A stretch of 10,992 bases of DNA from JAVWHX01 sp036639875. GTDB lineage: Bacteria; Bacillota_I; Bacilli_A; Erysipelotrichales; Coprobacillaceae. Position numbers and translations under genes: made by a program. How positions within the stretch are numbered: position 1 is the stretch's first letter; the number at the start of each line of letters is the position of its first letter. The stretch is taken from positions 1 through 10,992 of the forward strand of contig JAVWHX010000068.1 in NCBI GenBank assembly GCA_036639875.1, in the 5' to 3' direction. Shown here piece after piece: positions 1-5,681 of the stretch. The notes under the pieces were generated by a model that worked only from the letters and a program-made list of their open reading frames with translations, did no database searches and was not told the origin of the DNA.

Positions 1-71
1 GCTAGCTCAGTCGGTAGAGCATCTGACTTTTAATCAGAGGGTCAGGCGTTCGAGTCGCCTGCGGGTCACCA
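1..71 (+). tRNA. tRNA-Lys (anticodon UUU), 5' end cut off by window edge
   Basis: This decodes lysine AAA/AAG codons. The anticodon arm TCTGA/TCAGA encloses the loop CTTTTAA, giving anticodon TTT. The T-arm contains GTTCGAGTC, and the acceptor 3' strand GCGGGTC is followed by discriminator A and an encoded CCA at 69-71. The 5' acceptor strand should read GACCCGC by pairing, and only its last two bases (GC) are inside the window, so about five bases are missing. It heads a cluster with two tRNA-Gly genes about 20 nt apart, probably co-transcribed. Confidence 0.96.
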
Positions 72-89
72 TTTTTTAAACTTTTATAT

Positions 90-163
90 GCGGGTGTAGT
101 TCAATGGTAGAACTCCAGCCTTCCAAGCTGATTACGTGGGTTCGATTCCCATCACCCGCTCCA
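90..163 (+). tRNA. tRNA-Gly (anticodon UCC), copy 1
   Basis: This is a 74-nt tRNA with acceptor stem GCGGGTG/CACCCGC, D-arm GTTC/GAAC, anticodon loop CTTCCAA (anticodon TCC, glycine) and T-arm with GTTCGATTC. CCA is encoded at 161-163. The first pair of the anticodon stem (position 27-43) is a C-A mismatch, shared by all three copies in the window. It lies 18 nt after tRNA-Lys and 24 nt before the second copy, so the cluster looks like one transcript with a tandem duplication. Confidence 0.97.
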
Positions 164-187
164 ATTTAAAAGTGAATATCTAGAAAT

Positions 188-261
188 GCGGGTGTAGTTC
201 AATGGTAGAACTCCAGCCTTCCAAGCTGATTACGTGGGTTCGATTCCCATCACCCGCTCCA
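188..261 (+). tRNA. tRNA-Gly (anticodon UCC), copy 2
   Basis: This copy is identical over all 74 nt to those at 90-163 and 9554-9627, with the same TCC anticodon, C-A mismatch at the top of the anticodon stem and encoded CCA. Identity with the distant third copy extends into the flanks (185-269 versus 9551-9635, 85 nt). It is the last gene of the cluster, and an intrinsic terminator follows 9 nt downstream. Confidence 0.97.
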
Positions 262-270
262 TTAAAAGAC

Positions 271-302
271 ACACTTTCTATATATTAGGAAGTGTTTTTT
301 TT
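271..302 (+). terminator. Intrinsic terminator of the Lys-Gly-Gly tRNA cluster
   Basis: The 8-bp stem ACACTTTC/GGAAGTGT (one G-T pair) with a 9-nt loop runs into a T8 tract. It lies directly after the CCA of the last tRNA-Gly. The lone tRNA-Gly at 9554 has a related hairpin at the same distance, so gene and terminator appear to have been copied together and the hairpin has since diverged. Confidence 0.9.
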
Positions 303-410
303 ATTTAAGAGATATGTGGTCAACCTATTTAAGAAGGTTTAAGGCTTCTTTTCATTCATAAATGTAAGAGAAATCTCATATATGACAGAAATAGATTTTC
401 TATTTGAATG

Positions 411-426
411 AAACAAGATATAATAG
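411..426 (+). promoter_or_regulatory. Probable -10 region upstream of the pseudogene at 461
   Basis: A perfect TATAAT sits at 419-424, with no good -35 box at the usual spacing. The surrounding 16-mer AAACAAGATATAATAG is repeated exactly at 3052-3067 ahead of another small gene, which supports a shared promoter-type element. A Shine-Dalgarno-like GGAGGG follows at 445-450. Between the tRNA terminator (302) and this point I see nothing else. Confidence 0.45.
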
Positions 427-460
427 ATGTATAATTTTATACTTGGAGGGATCATACAGT

Positions 461-859
461 GTGATGGATATCAAAAAGTATTTTGAAATTTTTTAAATAA
501 TCACAATCAAACATAGTATGATAAAGACATTGTAAATCTGAAAGATATTCTGATGTGGATAACAATAATCTTATTTATTTCGATAATCATAAAGACAATG
601 ATACATATACACTTGAAGAACTTTTGGAGTTGATTTCCGCCTTTTTAATAATGGAAAACAGACTGAATCAGGAGAAGTTGAAGAATTGATTATTTAAAAC
701 TTCAATGTATTCTCAAAACAATATGCAGCATGCTTATGTTTTATTGCAAGATACAAAAGTTGCCCAAATCCGTATATTAGAACAACAATGCACTTAGAAT
801 ATATTAAAGAAAAGTATAAACTAATGCCCGTCCATTACTCATTTGAACCTGAAAAGTAA
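461..859 (+). pseudogene. Frameshifted remnant of an unidentified protein gene
   Basis: A GGAGGG ribosome site (445-450) precedes a GTG/ATG at 461/464 that opens MDIKKYFEIF, but a stop follows at once (494-496). Readable coding stretches then continue in shifting frames. From about 550 the frame gives YSDVDNNNLIYFDNHKDN and then TYTLEELLELIS. After a one-base shift near 640 it gives FFNNGKQTESGEVEELII, a stop, and then a stop-free tail of about 50 residues (NFNVFSKQYAACLCFIARYK..., ending FEPEK) to the TAA at 857-859. At least two frameshifts and one stop break it, so no full product is possible. I do not recognise the family; a small cytoplasmic protein of about 130 residues is the likely ancestor. 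A 44-nt repeat begins at its stop codon. Confidence 0.6.
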
Positions 860-901
860 ATTTCAGTTTATAGTAATAGATGAAAAGAAAAATTATAATT
901 T
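858..901 (+). repeat. 44-nt direct repeat, copy A
   Basis: This sequence starts AAATTTCAGTTTATAGTAAT and matches 1962-2005 at 36 of 44 positions without gaps. It starts at the stop codon of the pseudogene, just as copy B starts 3 nt after the stop of the GNAT gene. It has no strong self-complementarity and no T-tract hairpin, so it is not an obvious terminator. Its function is unknown. Confidence 0.65.
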
Positions 902-927
902 AATGATATACTAATACAATGTATAAT
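899..927 (+). promoter_or_regulatory. Candidate promoter for the small membrane protein at 972
   Basis: A perfect -10 TATAAT (922-927) lies 17 nt after a weak -35 TTTAAT (899-904). Predicted transcription would begin near 934, about 38 nt before the ATG. Only the -10 is strong. Confidence 0.45.
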
Positions 928-971
928 AGAAGTGCTTTGTTAATACTCTAATATACAGAAAGGATAAATCA

Positions 972-1280
972 ATGAAATTTATAGAATCATTCTTCGCAGC
1001 TAAAGCAAGCAAAAAAACAACTAACAAACTATTTACATATGATAATGGTGCACTAGCATATATATATGGTGGTAAAGTTTTAATTCTATGCGGAATATTA
1101 TGGGTGTTGCTTGGAATACCTGCTGTAATATATCAGGATATATATTGGTTATGGATTCTTGGAACAATGCATATGATTGCAGGCGGAATCCTAATATTAT
1201 TATGTAAAAAGTCTTTGAAATTTCAAAAATGGGCTCAAAAAGACTTTATTAAAGATAAAAAAAATTTTAAAGCCAAGTAA
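972..1280 (+). CDS. Small two-helix membrane protein, unknown function
   Basis: The protein is 102 residues. The start is chosen because AAAGGA ends 9 nt before the ATG. The N-terminus (1-30) is polar and lysine-rich. Two hydrophobic segments follow at about 33-54 and 57-78, separated by a tight turn, and then a basic lysine-rich C-terminal tail of about 24 residues. By the positive-inside rule both ends would face the cytoplasm. No catalytic or binding motif is visible and I do not recognise the family. It sits between two broken gene fragments, and the fragment right after it starts in the same frame as this gene, so the present stop at 1278-1280 might be a truncation of a longer membrane protein. 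Whether it is expressed is uncertain. Confidence 0.6.
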   Translation: MKFIESFFAAKASKKTTNKLFTYDNGALAYIYGGKVLILCGILWVLLGIPAVIYQDIYWLWILGTMHMIAGGILILLCKKSLKFQKWAQKDFIKDKKNFKAK

Positions 1281-1283
1281 GAA

Positions 1284-1454
1284 GTGAGATGCAATTGTAG
1301 TCCTTATATCATTTGTTGCAATAGTAATTTTTTTAGAGCAGTGCTTATTGCTGCGATATTATCTAAATAGTTTGCAAATGGACAAGCGGATGATTTGTGT
1401 TTTACACTTGTACTTGATACTATTTTTATGAGATACTATGATAAAAATTCTTGA
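1284..1454 (+). pseudogene. Broken fragment encoding a membrane-type segment
   Basis: Just after the preceding gene, one frame (from 1288) reads DAIVVLISFVAIVIFL, a clear hydrophobic helix. A one-base shift near 1337 continues it as RAVLIAAILSK. After a TAG the same frame reads FANGQADDLCFTLVLDTIF and on through MRYYDKNS to a TGA at 1452-1454. No start codon or ribosome site is placed to express it. I take it as the 3' end of a decayed gene, perhaps the lost continuation of the protein at 972-1280. Family unknown. Confidence 0.45.
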
Positions 1455-1511
1455 ATGATAAAAAACCTGTTAGCTTGTGTTAGTAAATTAGAATTTGTAG
1501 GAGGACTTCAT

Positions 1512-1958
1512 ATGGAAATTAGAAAGATGAAAAAAAGTGATATAGAGATACTTTATAATATTGCTATTAAGTCTTTTGAAATTGATTTCAAAAAATATGG
1601 TATTTATCCACCATTGATAAATATAACGAAAAGAAAATTTCTTCCACCTATAGTATTTGGAAAAACTATAATTATTGAAGATAAAATAATTGGTGGTGCT
1701 TTTGTTGTTGCTATTGGAAAAAAAGGTGAGATTGGAGCGATTTTTATTGAGCCAAGTTATCAAAAAAAAGGGTTGGGTAAGCAACTTATGCTGGAAATTG
1801 AAAAACAATATTCTAAAGTAAAGAAGTGGAAACTTGAAACTCCCGCTGAAAGTGTTGGACTTCATAGATTTTATGAGTCACTTGGTTATGTAAAAGTTGG
1901 TGAAATGAAGGATAATAAATCTGGGATGGTTGGTTTCAAATATGAAAAGGAAATCTAA
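1512..1958 (+). CDS. GNAT family N-acetyltransferase
   Basis: This is a 148-residue protein of the GCN5-related acetyltransferase fold, which moves an acetyl group from acetyl-CoA to an amine. I start it at MEIRKMKKSD (1512) because AGGAGG at 1499-1504 is well placed; the in-frame ATG at 1455 has no such site and would add unconserved residues. The acetyl-CoA signature is visible as strand IGAIFIEPSY (74-83) followed by the pyrophosphate loop QKKGLGKQL (84-92). The usual first R/Q of Q/RxxGxG/A is Q here. The motif-B region HRFYESLGYVKVG lies at 118-130. The N-terminal acceptor-binding part (1-60) is divergent, so the substrate cannot be named. It is the only intact enzyme gene in an otherwise decayed stretch and seems monocistronic. 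Confidence 0.88.
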   Translation: MEIRKMKKSDIEILYNIAIKSFEIDFKKYGIYPPLINITKRKFLPPIVFGKTIIIEDKIIGGAFVVAIGKKGEIGAIFIEPSYQKKGLGKQLMLEIEKQYSKVKKWKLETPAESVGLHRFYESLGYVKVGEMKDNKSGMVGFKYEKEI

Positions 1959-1961
1959 TAC

Positions 1962-2005
1962 AAATTTCAGTTTGTAGTAATGAATAAAAGAAAAAATTAG
2001 AGTTT
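1962..2005 (+). repeat. 44-nt direct repeat, copy B
   Basis: This is the partner of 858-901 (36 of 44 identical, ungapped; the first 12 bases, AAATTTCAGTTT, are identical). It begins 3 nt after the GNAT stop. Both copies follow a gene end on the same strand, about 1.1 kb apart, and so bracket the small membrane gene, the broken fragment and the GNAT gene. Confidence 0.65.
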
Positions 2006-2053
2006 GTAAAGGTTGATTACATATGTTTGTAAAAGAATAAAAAAATTTTTCAA

Positions 2054-2094
2054 CAAAAAATACCGCTTAGTCAATTATACTAGCTAAGCGGTAT
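2054..2094 (-). terminator. Strong intrinsic terminator of the XRE/membrane protein operon
   Basis: The perfect 11-bp stem ATACCGCTTAG/CTAAGCGGTAT (arms 2060-2070 and 2084-2094, 13-nt loop) is followed on the minus strand by TTTTTT. It lies about 40 nt past the stop of the membrane protein gene at 2133. On the plus strand the tail is CACTTT, so it works best for the minus-strand operon, though it may also stop leftover transcripts from the GNAT gene. Confidence 0.92.
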
Positions 2095-2132
2095 CACTTT
2101 ATACAGAATACCCTATTACTTATTAAATGTAT

Positions 2133-2564
2133 CTACATGTTTTTATTTAATCTAAACAGGAAAACAAAGTATAAAACAATGTGGATTGCCAATGCACCTA
2201 ATACCATCCACACAGCAATATACAAATTAAGAATTACAAAAACAAGTGACATAGCTGCCAAAACAAATGTTGTAACAAACCACATATAATAAGCAGCAGT
2301 TTTTCGTACTTGAATATATCGCTCATCATTCTCATTTATTCTTGCTTGCTTTTCCAATTGAGGATTATCTTTGTACATTTTTTTGCTTAAGAGAATCGAG
2401 GCCGCAGCACCTATAAGACCAGCACCAATTCCAATAAACACCCATCTTAAACTCGCTGATTTTTCAAAGATTTCAGGCAAAAAGGAATCAAATATCACGT
2501 TAATCAAAAGCGTTACAAGTCCAATGCACAATGCTATAATAGCTATATACTTTTTACTTTTCAT
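2133..2564 (-). CDS. Four-helix membrane protein paired with an XRE regulator
   Basis: The protein is 143 residues. The start at MKSKKYIAII is fixed by GGAGGAAG 5 nt upstream, and its first 11 bases overlap the end of the XRE gene, so the two are translationally coupled. Hydrophobic segments lie at about 6-25, 40-60, 90-112 and 114-137. Between helices 2 and 3 is a charged loop (61-89) with the motif NENDERYIQVRKTA. A DERxxxIrxkA motif before a pair of helices is typical of small uncharacterised membrane proteins encoded beside XRE repressors in Bacillota (DUF2178-like; my recall, not checked). Its function is unknown; sensing or immunity roles coupled to the repressor are conceivable. A strong terminator closes the operon. 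Confidence 0.8.
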   Translation of the reverse strand: MKSKKYIAIIALCIGLVTLLINVIFDSFLPEIFEKSASLRWVFIGIGAGLIGAAASILLSKKMYKDNPQLEKQARINENDERYIQVRKTAAYYMWFVTTFVLAAMSLVFVILNLYIAVWMVLGALAIHIVLYFVFLFRLNKNM

Positions 2565-2763
2565 ATTCTTCCTCCTCATAAATAAAAATTTCTTCAATTC
2601 CCATTTGAAAATATCGTGCAATCTTAAAAGCCAAAATAATCGATGGATTATATCGACCATTTTCAAGTGAGCCTATTGTTTGTCTTGATACTTCAAGTTC
2701 TGATGCAAGCTCCTCTTGCTTAATTCCTCTTGATTTACGTATTTCTTCTAATCTATTCTTCAA
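2554..2763 (-). CDS. XRE family helix-turn-helix repressor
   Basis: This is a 69-residue single-domain DNA-binding protein of the small YozG/Cro type. The helix-turn-helix spans about residues 16-37 (QEELASELEVSRQTIGSLEN), and the rest of the five-helix fold is NPSIILAFKIARYF (39-52) and IEEIF. The acidic tail EEEEY leads into the overlap with the next gene. Translation starts at TTG (2763-2761): GAGGG lies about 9 nt upstream and no ATG occurs before the HTH. A consensus promoter and a 12-bp palindrome at the predicted start site suggest that it represses its own operon. It is followed without a gap by the four-helix membrane protein, the probable partner or effector. Confidence 0.9.
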   Translation of the reverse strand: MKNRLEEIRKSRGIKQEELASELEVSRQTIGSLENGRYNPSIILAFKIARYFQMGIEEIFIYEEEEYEK

Positions 2764-2785
2764 TAATAAACACCCTCTCTAACGG

Positions 2786-2797
2786 AAAGTTAACTTT
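2786..2797. promoter_or_regulatory. Candidate operator palindrome for the XRE repressor
   Basis: AAAGTTAACTTT is a perfect 12-bp palindrome placed immediately downstream of the predicted transcription start of the XRE operon, between promoter and ribosome site. That is where a self-repressing XRE protein would bind. The link is inferred from position and symmetry only. Confidence 0.5.
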
Positions 2798-2805
2798 ACA
2801 TTTAT

Positions 2806-2834
2806 AGATTATCATACTTATCACATAATGTCAA
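2806..2834 (-). promoter_or_regulatory. Consensus sigma-A promoter of the XRE/membrane protein operon
   Basis: On the minus strand TTGACA (2834-2829, perfect -35) is followed after 17 nt by TAATCT (2811-2806, -10). Transcription would start near 2799, giving a leader of about 36 nt to the TTG start. A 10-bp palindrome AAGCATGCTT (2833-2842) touches the -35 box and may be a second binding site. Confidence 0.85.
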
Positions 2835-3051
2835 GCATGCTTTCCATAAGCTGGAAGAATTTCACATATAAAATGGAATATGTATCTGATTAAGGACCTT
2901 TATTATATATCACAAAAGTATCAATTGATTATAGATTATACAATCTTATTTTTTATATAGATTCAATTTTATGATTAAAATCACTTCCATATAATGAGAA
3001 AAGATGTCAAACTTGGTTTAGAAAGAATAAATTCAATTCCATATTTATTAT

Positions 3052-3067
3052 AAACAAGATATAATAG
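3052..3067 (+). promoter_or_regulatory. Probable -10 region of the membrane protein at 3122
   Basis: A perfect TATAAT at 3060-3065 lies in the 16-mer AAACAAGATATAATAG, an exact copy of 411-426. The -35 at 17-nt spacing (TTCCAT, 3037-3042) is poor. The rest of the 2835-3050 intergenic stretch is AT-rich and I see only short imperfect inverted repeats there (for example TTCCA/TGGAA at 2842-2856), no gene. Confidence 0.45.
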
Positions 3068-3121
3068 TCACACAAATGAGAATTTCTAAGAAAATCATTC
3101 ATTTAAAGGAGAATACTAAAT

Positions 3122-3490
3122 ATGCGGTATCTAGGTTTAGGTGTTTTAATTTATGCTTTTATTTCCATTTCTGGATTTCTCTTTGTAACATTAACATTAA
3201 TAAGTTTTTATATAAAGAAAAAAGTTTGTAAAATGGATAAAACAAAGTGGGATTTATATTTTAAATCAATGAATAATTACGACTATCTTATAAGGTTTTG
3301 GTTAGTATATATAGTTTCTCTTATCATGATTTCGGGATTTGAATATTATATTTTAATCTCCTTTAATTTCGAAAATGCACTATTCCTATCTGTGCTTACA
3401 ATTATATTGGGAATAATGAAAACAATATTTAAATTTAAAAGTGAAATGAATAAACTATTAGAAAAAATAGATAAGATTAGAAATTTATAA
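3122..3490 (+). CDS. Small membrane protein, unknown function
   Basis: The protein is 122 residues. The start is supported by AAAGGAG about 10 nt before the ATG and a -10 box further upstream. One long hydrophobic helix at 5-31 is followed by a basic, aromatic cytoplasmic-type loop (KKKVCKMDKTKWDLYF, 32-47), two more helices at about 58-79 and 84-102, and a lysine-rich C-terminal tail with heptad-like character (105-120). No known motif is visible and I do not recognise the family. It is transcribed divergently from the XRE/membrane operon and convergent with the thiamine operon, apparently alone. It is more AT-rich than the thiamine genes beside it, as is the rest of the left arm. Confidence 0.65.
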   Translation: MRYLGLGVLIYAFISISGFLFVTLTLISFYIKKKVCKMDKTKWDLYFKSMNNYDYLIRFWLVYIVSLIMISGFEYYILISFNFENALFLSVLTIILGIMKTIFKFKSEMNKLLEKIDKIRNL

Positions 3491-3602
3491 TAGCCATACT
3501 TTAATCTATTCTTAGTTTACGGAAATAAACATTATATGTAAATTATAAATCACTATCATTACCAAATTCAATTTAAAATAACTTCGCACTTATAATATTT
3601 TA

Positions 3603-3628
3603 AAACCCAAATCAAAAGACTTGGGTTT
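3603..3628 (-). terminator. Terminator of the thiamine operon (possibly bidirectional)
   Basis: The 8-bp stem AAACCCAA/TTGGGTTT with a 10-nt loop lies directly after the thiD stop (3631). On the minus strand the tail is only TTTTAAAATATT and on the plus strand GTTTATTTAATT, so the U-tract is modest in both directions. Its location between converging genes suits a shared terminator. Confidence 0.65.
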
Positions 3629-3630
3629 GT

Positions 3631-4413
3631 TTATTTAATTCTATACATATGATCTAATGGGCCAGATCCTTGTCCTAAATCAAGTTGTTGTTCAAGAGCT
3701 CCAGTTAAATACTCCTTAGCATTCTTAATGCTTTCTTGCAACGTATATCCATCAGCCAAGTTGCATGCTATAGCACTTGATAAAGTGCATCCTGTACCAT
3801 GAGTATTAGGATTATCAACACGTGTTGCTTGAAACCAATAAACTTTGTCATCTTGATATAGTAAGTCAGTAGCTTCACTCACAAGATGTCCACCTTTTAT
3901 TAAAACTCCACCAGTTACATACTTTGAAATTTTCTTAGCGGCTTGGATCATATCTTCTTCATTATGAATTTCAAATCCACACAAAATCTCTGCTTCTGGA
4001 ATATTTGGTGTAATGAGCGTTGCAATTGGAAGAAGTTTAGTTTTTAATGTTTCTATTGCACTATCTTCTAAAAGCTTTGAACCACTTGTTGATACCATAA
4101 CAGGATCAACTACAATATTTTTAGCATCATATTGATTTAACTTTTTCACAATCATTTCAATTAAAGCGATACTAGAAACCATCCCAATCTTGACACTATC
4201 TGGATAAATATCTTCAAAGATACAATCTAATTGTTCTTCTAAGAAATGTGGTGTCACTTCCATAATATCACGAACTCCCATTGTGTTTTGGGCAGTTAAT
4301 GCAGTTATCGCTGACATACCATACATTTTATGCACAGTTATTGTTTTTAAATCAGCTTGAACTCCAGCCCCACCACTACAATCAGTTCCTGCAATTGTTA
4401 ATACTTTTTTCAT
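3631..4413 (-). CDS. thiD: Hydroxymethylpyrimidine/phosphomethylpyrimidine kinase
   Basis: This enzyme phosphorylates HMP to HMP-P and then HMP-PP, the pyrimidine substrate of ThiE, in the cytoplasm. The protein is 260 residues, a normal length for ThiD. It starts at MKKVLTIAGT because GGAGGA is 9 nt upstream; the longer in-frame extension to 4494 lies inside the HAD gene and has no ribosome site. Ribokinase-fold motifs are complete: the substrate loop IAGTDCSGGAGVQAD (7-21), TALTAQNT (38-45), VVDPVMVSTSG (101-111), TPNIPEAE (135-142), IKGGH (172-176) and the anion-hole loop NTHGTGCTLSSA (203-214). The catalytic base position in GTGC is Cys209. Its start overlaps the HAD gene by 32 nt, the last link of the thiM-thiE-HAD-thiD operon under TPP control. 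Confidence 0.96.
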   Translation of the reverse strand: MKKVLTIAGTDCSGGAGVQADLKTITVHKMYGMSAITALTAQNTMGVRDIMEVTPHFLEEQLDCIFEDIYPDSVKIGMVSSIALIEMIVKKLNQYDAKNIVVDPVMVSTSGSKLLEDSAIETLKTKLLPIATLITPNIPEAEILCGFEIHNEEDMIQAAKKISKYVTGGVLIKGGHLVSEATDLLYQDDKVYWFQATRVDNPNTHGTGCTLSSAIACNLADGYTLQESIKNAKEYLTGALEQQLDLGQGSGPLDHMYRIK

Positions 4414-5044
4414 TGATATAATCCTCCAATTCTTGATAATCATGAATATAAAAATCAACCAAAGGTTTGATATTTCTTTTCTCACTTTCGTCATAAATTC
4501 CTAATACATTTAATCCCATACTCTTTGCTGTTTCAATCGCATGATAAGCATCTTCAACAATCAAAACATCTTGCTTAGATAATTTCATTTTTTCAATAGC
4601 TAATAAAAATATTTGAGCATTATTCTTATCTAATTTTAATTCATCACAACAAAGAATTTCATCAAAGTATTTTTCCATCTGATAATGAGATAAAGCAACT
4701 TCAATTAATTGTCTTGAACTAGCTGATAAAATAACAGTTTGAATATGATTCGAAGATAAATATTCTAAGAAATCAATAGCTCCTTTTTTGGGTTTAATTT
4801 CATGAGCATAATAATTATATAACAAATTTTGAGCTTCTTGTTTCATAACCGAAATATCATCAGTTATATGATAATAATTTTTTATATATGATAAAGCACT
4901 ATGCATTGACATATTTGCAACATTCTCATTCACATGAGGATCATCAATTCCTTTCATACATAAATAGTCATAAGCTATATGATTCCATATTTCCATGGAA
5001 TCAAATAATGTTCCATCAAAATCAAATATTATACCTTTAATCAT
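4382..5044 (-). CDS. HAD-superfamily phosphatase within the thiamine operon
   Basis: This is a 220-residue haloacid dehalogenase-like hydrolase of the beta-phosphoglucomutase/phosphoglycolate phosphatase type. Motif I is DFDGT (8-12), with Asp8 the nucleophile and Asp10 the acid/base. A helical C1 cap fills about 16-85. Motif II is ILSASS (Ser107), the motif III lysine is most likely Lys140 in DKNNAQIF, and motif IV is VEDAYHAIETA (163-173, Glu164/Asp165). All catalytic residues are present, so it should be active on a phosphorylated small molecule. Start ATG 5044 has GGAGATG upstream and overlaps the thiE stop by 8 nt. Because it is coupled between thiE and thiD in a TPP-riboswitch operon that lacks thiL, a role in thiamine phosphate dephosphorylation is plausible; its substrate cannot be read from the sequence. 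Confidence 0.9.
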   Translation of the reverse strand: MIKGIIFDFDGTLFDSMEIWNHIAYDYLCMKGIDDPHVNENVANMSMHSALSYIKNYYHITDDISVMKQEAQNLLYNYYAHEIKPKKGAIDFLEYLSSNHIQTVILSASSRQLIEVALSHYQMEKYFDEILCCDELKLDKNNAQIFLLAIEKMKLSKQDVLIVEDAYHAIETAKSMGLNVLGIYDESEKRNIKPLVDFYIHDYQELEDYINEKSINNCRN

Positions 5045-5681
5045 ATTGAATCATCTCCATAGATAATTGTTTAAGTTCTTGACATTCGCTTTGAATATCA
5101 TTTGCTGCAAATATTGCTGACACAAGAGCAACACCATCAACATCTGTTCCTTTTAATTCAAGAATATTTTGTTTGTTGATACCTCCAATTGCTACAACTG
5201 GAATATCAACACTTTGACAAATATCTTTTAATGTTTGATGATTAACTTCAATTGCATCTGATTTCGTATCTGTTGGAAACACAGCTCCTACGCCTAAATA
5301 GTCTGCTCCATCTTTTTGTGCTTGAATGGCTTGCTCTACTGTTTGACATGAAACACCTAATATCATATCATCTCCAATCAATTGTCTCGCTTTTTGACAA
5401 CTCATATCATCTTGTCCTATATGAACGCCATCTGCCTGACATGCAATTGCAATATTCACATTGTCATTAATAATAAACGGAACACTATAAGTTTGACAGA
5501 GTTCATGTATTTCATGAGCCTCTTTTAAAAACTCTGATTCATCTTGCCTCTTTTCACGTAATTGAATACATGTTACTCCACCTTTCAAGGCTTTTTCAAC
5601 TTGTTGATAAAGAGTCTCATCCTTTAACCACGTTCTATCCGTAACTGCATATAGCAACATCATTTCTTTAACATTTTTCAT
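5037..5681 (-). CDS. thiE: Thiamine phosphate synthase
   Basis: ThiE joins HMP-PP and thiazole phosphate (from ThiD and ThiM) to thiamine monophosphate with release of pyrophosphate. The protein is 214 residues, a usual length for this TIM-barrel enzyme. Family motifs in order: YAVTDR (11-16), IQLREK (39-44), the metal/pyrophosphate site NDN (72-74), DGVHIGQDD (84-92), GVGAVFPTDTK (131-140 region), AIGGI (164-168) and GVALVSAI (183-190). The family loop usually reads IGPxFPTxTK; here VGAVFPTDTK replaces the start of it, a mild variation. The ATG at 5681 lies inside the last codons of thiM (14-nt overlap) with AAAGGA about 12 nt upstream. The gene ends inside the start of the HAD gene. Confidence 0.96.
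   Translation of the reverse strand: MKNVKEMMLLYAVTDRTWLKDETLYQQVEKALKGGVTCIQLREKRQDESEFLKEAHEIHELCQTYSVPFIINDNVNIAIACQADGVHIGQDDMSCQKARQLIGDDMILGVSCQTVEQAIQAQKDGADYLGVGAVFPTDTKSDAIEVNHQTLKDICQSVDIPVVAIGGINKQNILELKGTDVDGVALVSAIFAANDIQSECQELKQLSMEMIQYD

Noticed and set aside
188..302. Phage or integrative element attachment at the tRNA-Gly 3' end
   Set aside because: No integrase, excisionase or phage genes are visible, and the whole tRNA plus flanks is duplicated, which points to gene duplication rather than an att core.
1488..1865. Open frame of 125 codons on the minus strand opposite the GNAT gene
   Set aside because: It is a shadow of the GNAT gene: low-complexity Phe/Asn/Ser/Lys composition and no known motif.
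2371..2670. Plus-strand open frame of 99 codons opposite the XRE and membrane genes
   Set aside because: It overlaps two well-supported minus-strand genes, has no ribosome site and no recognisable protein features.
2880..2960. Possible 26-residue hydrophobic peptide (MYLIKDLYYISQKYQ...)
   Set aside because: No ribosome site and no promoter positioned for it; AT-rich sequence easily gives such short hydrophobic frames.
5252..5470. Plus-strand open frame of 72 codons inside thiE
   Set aside because: Antisense shadow of thiE, which carries every family motif.
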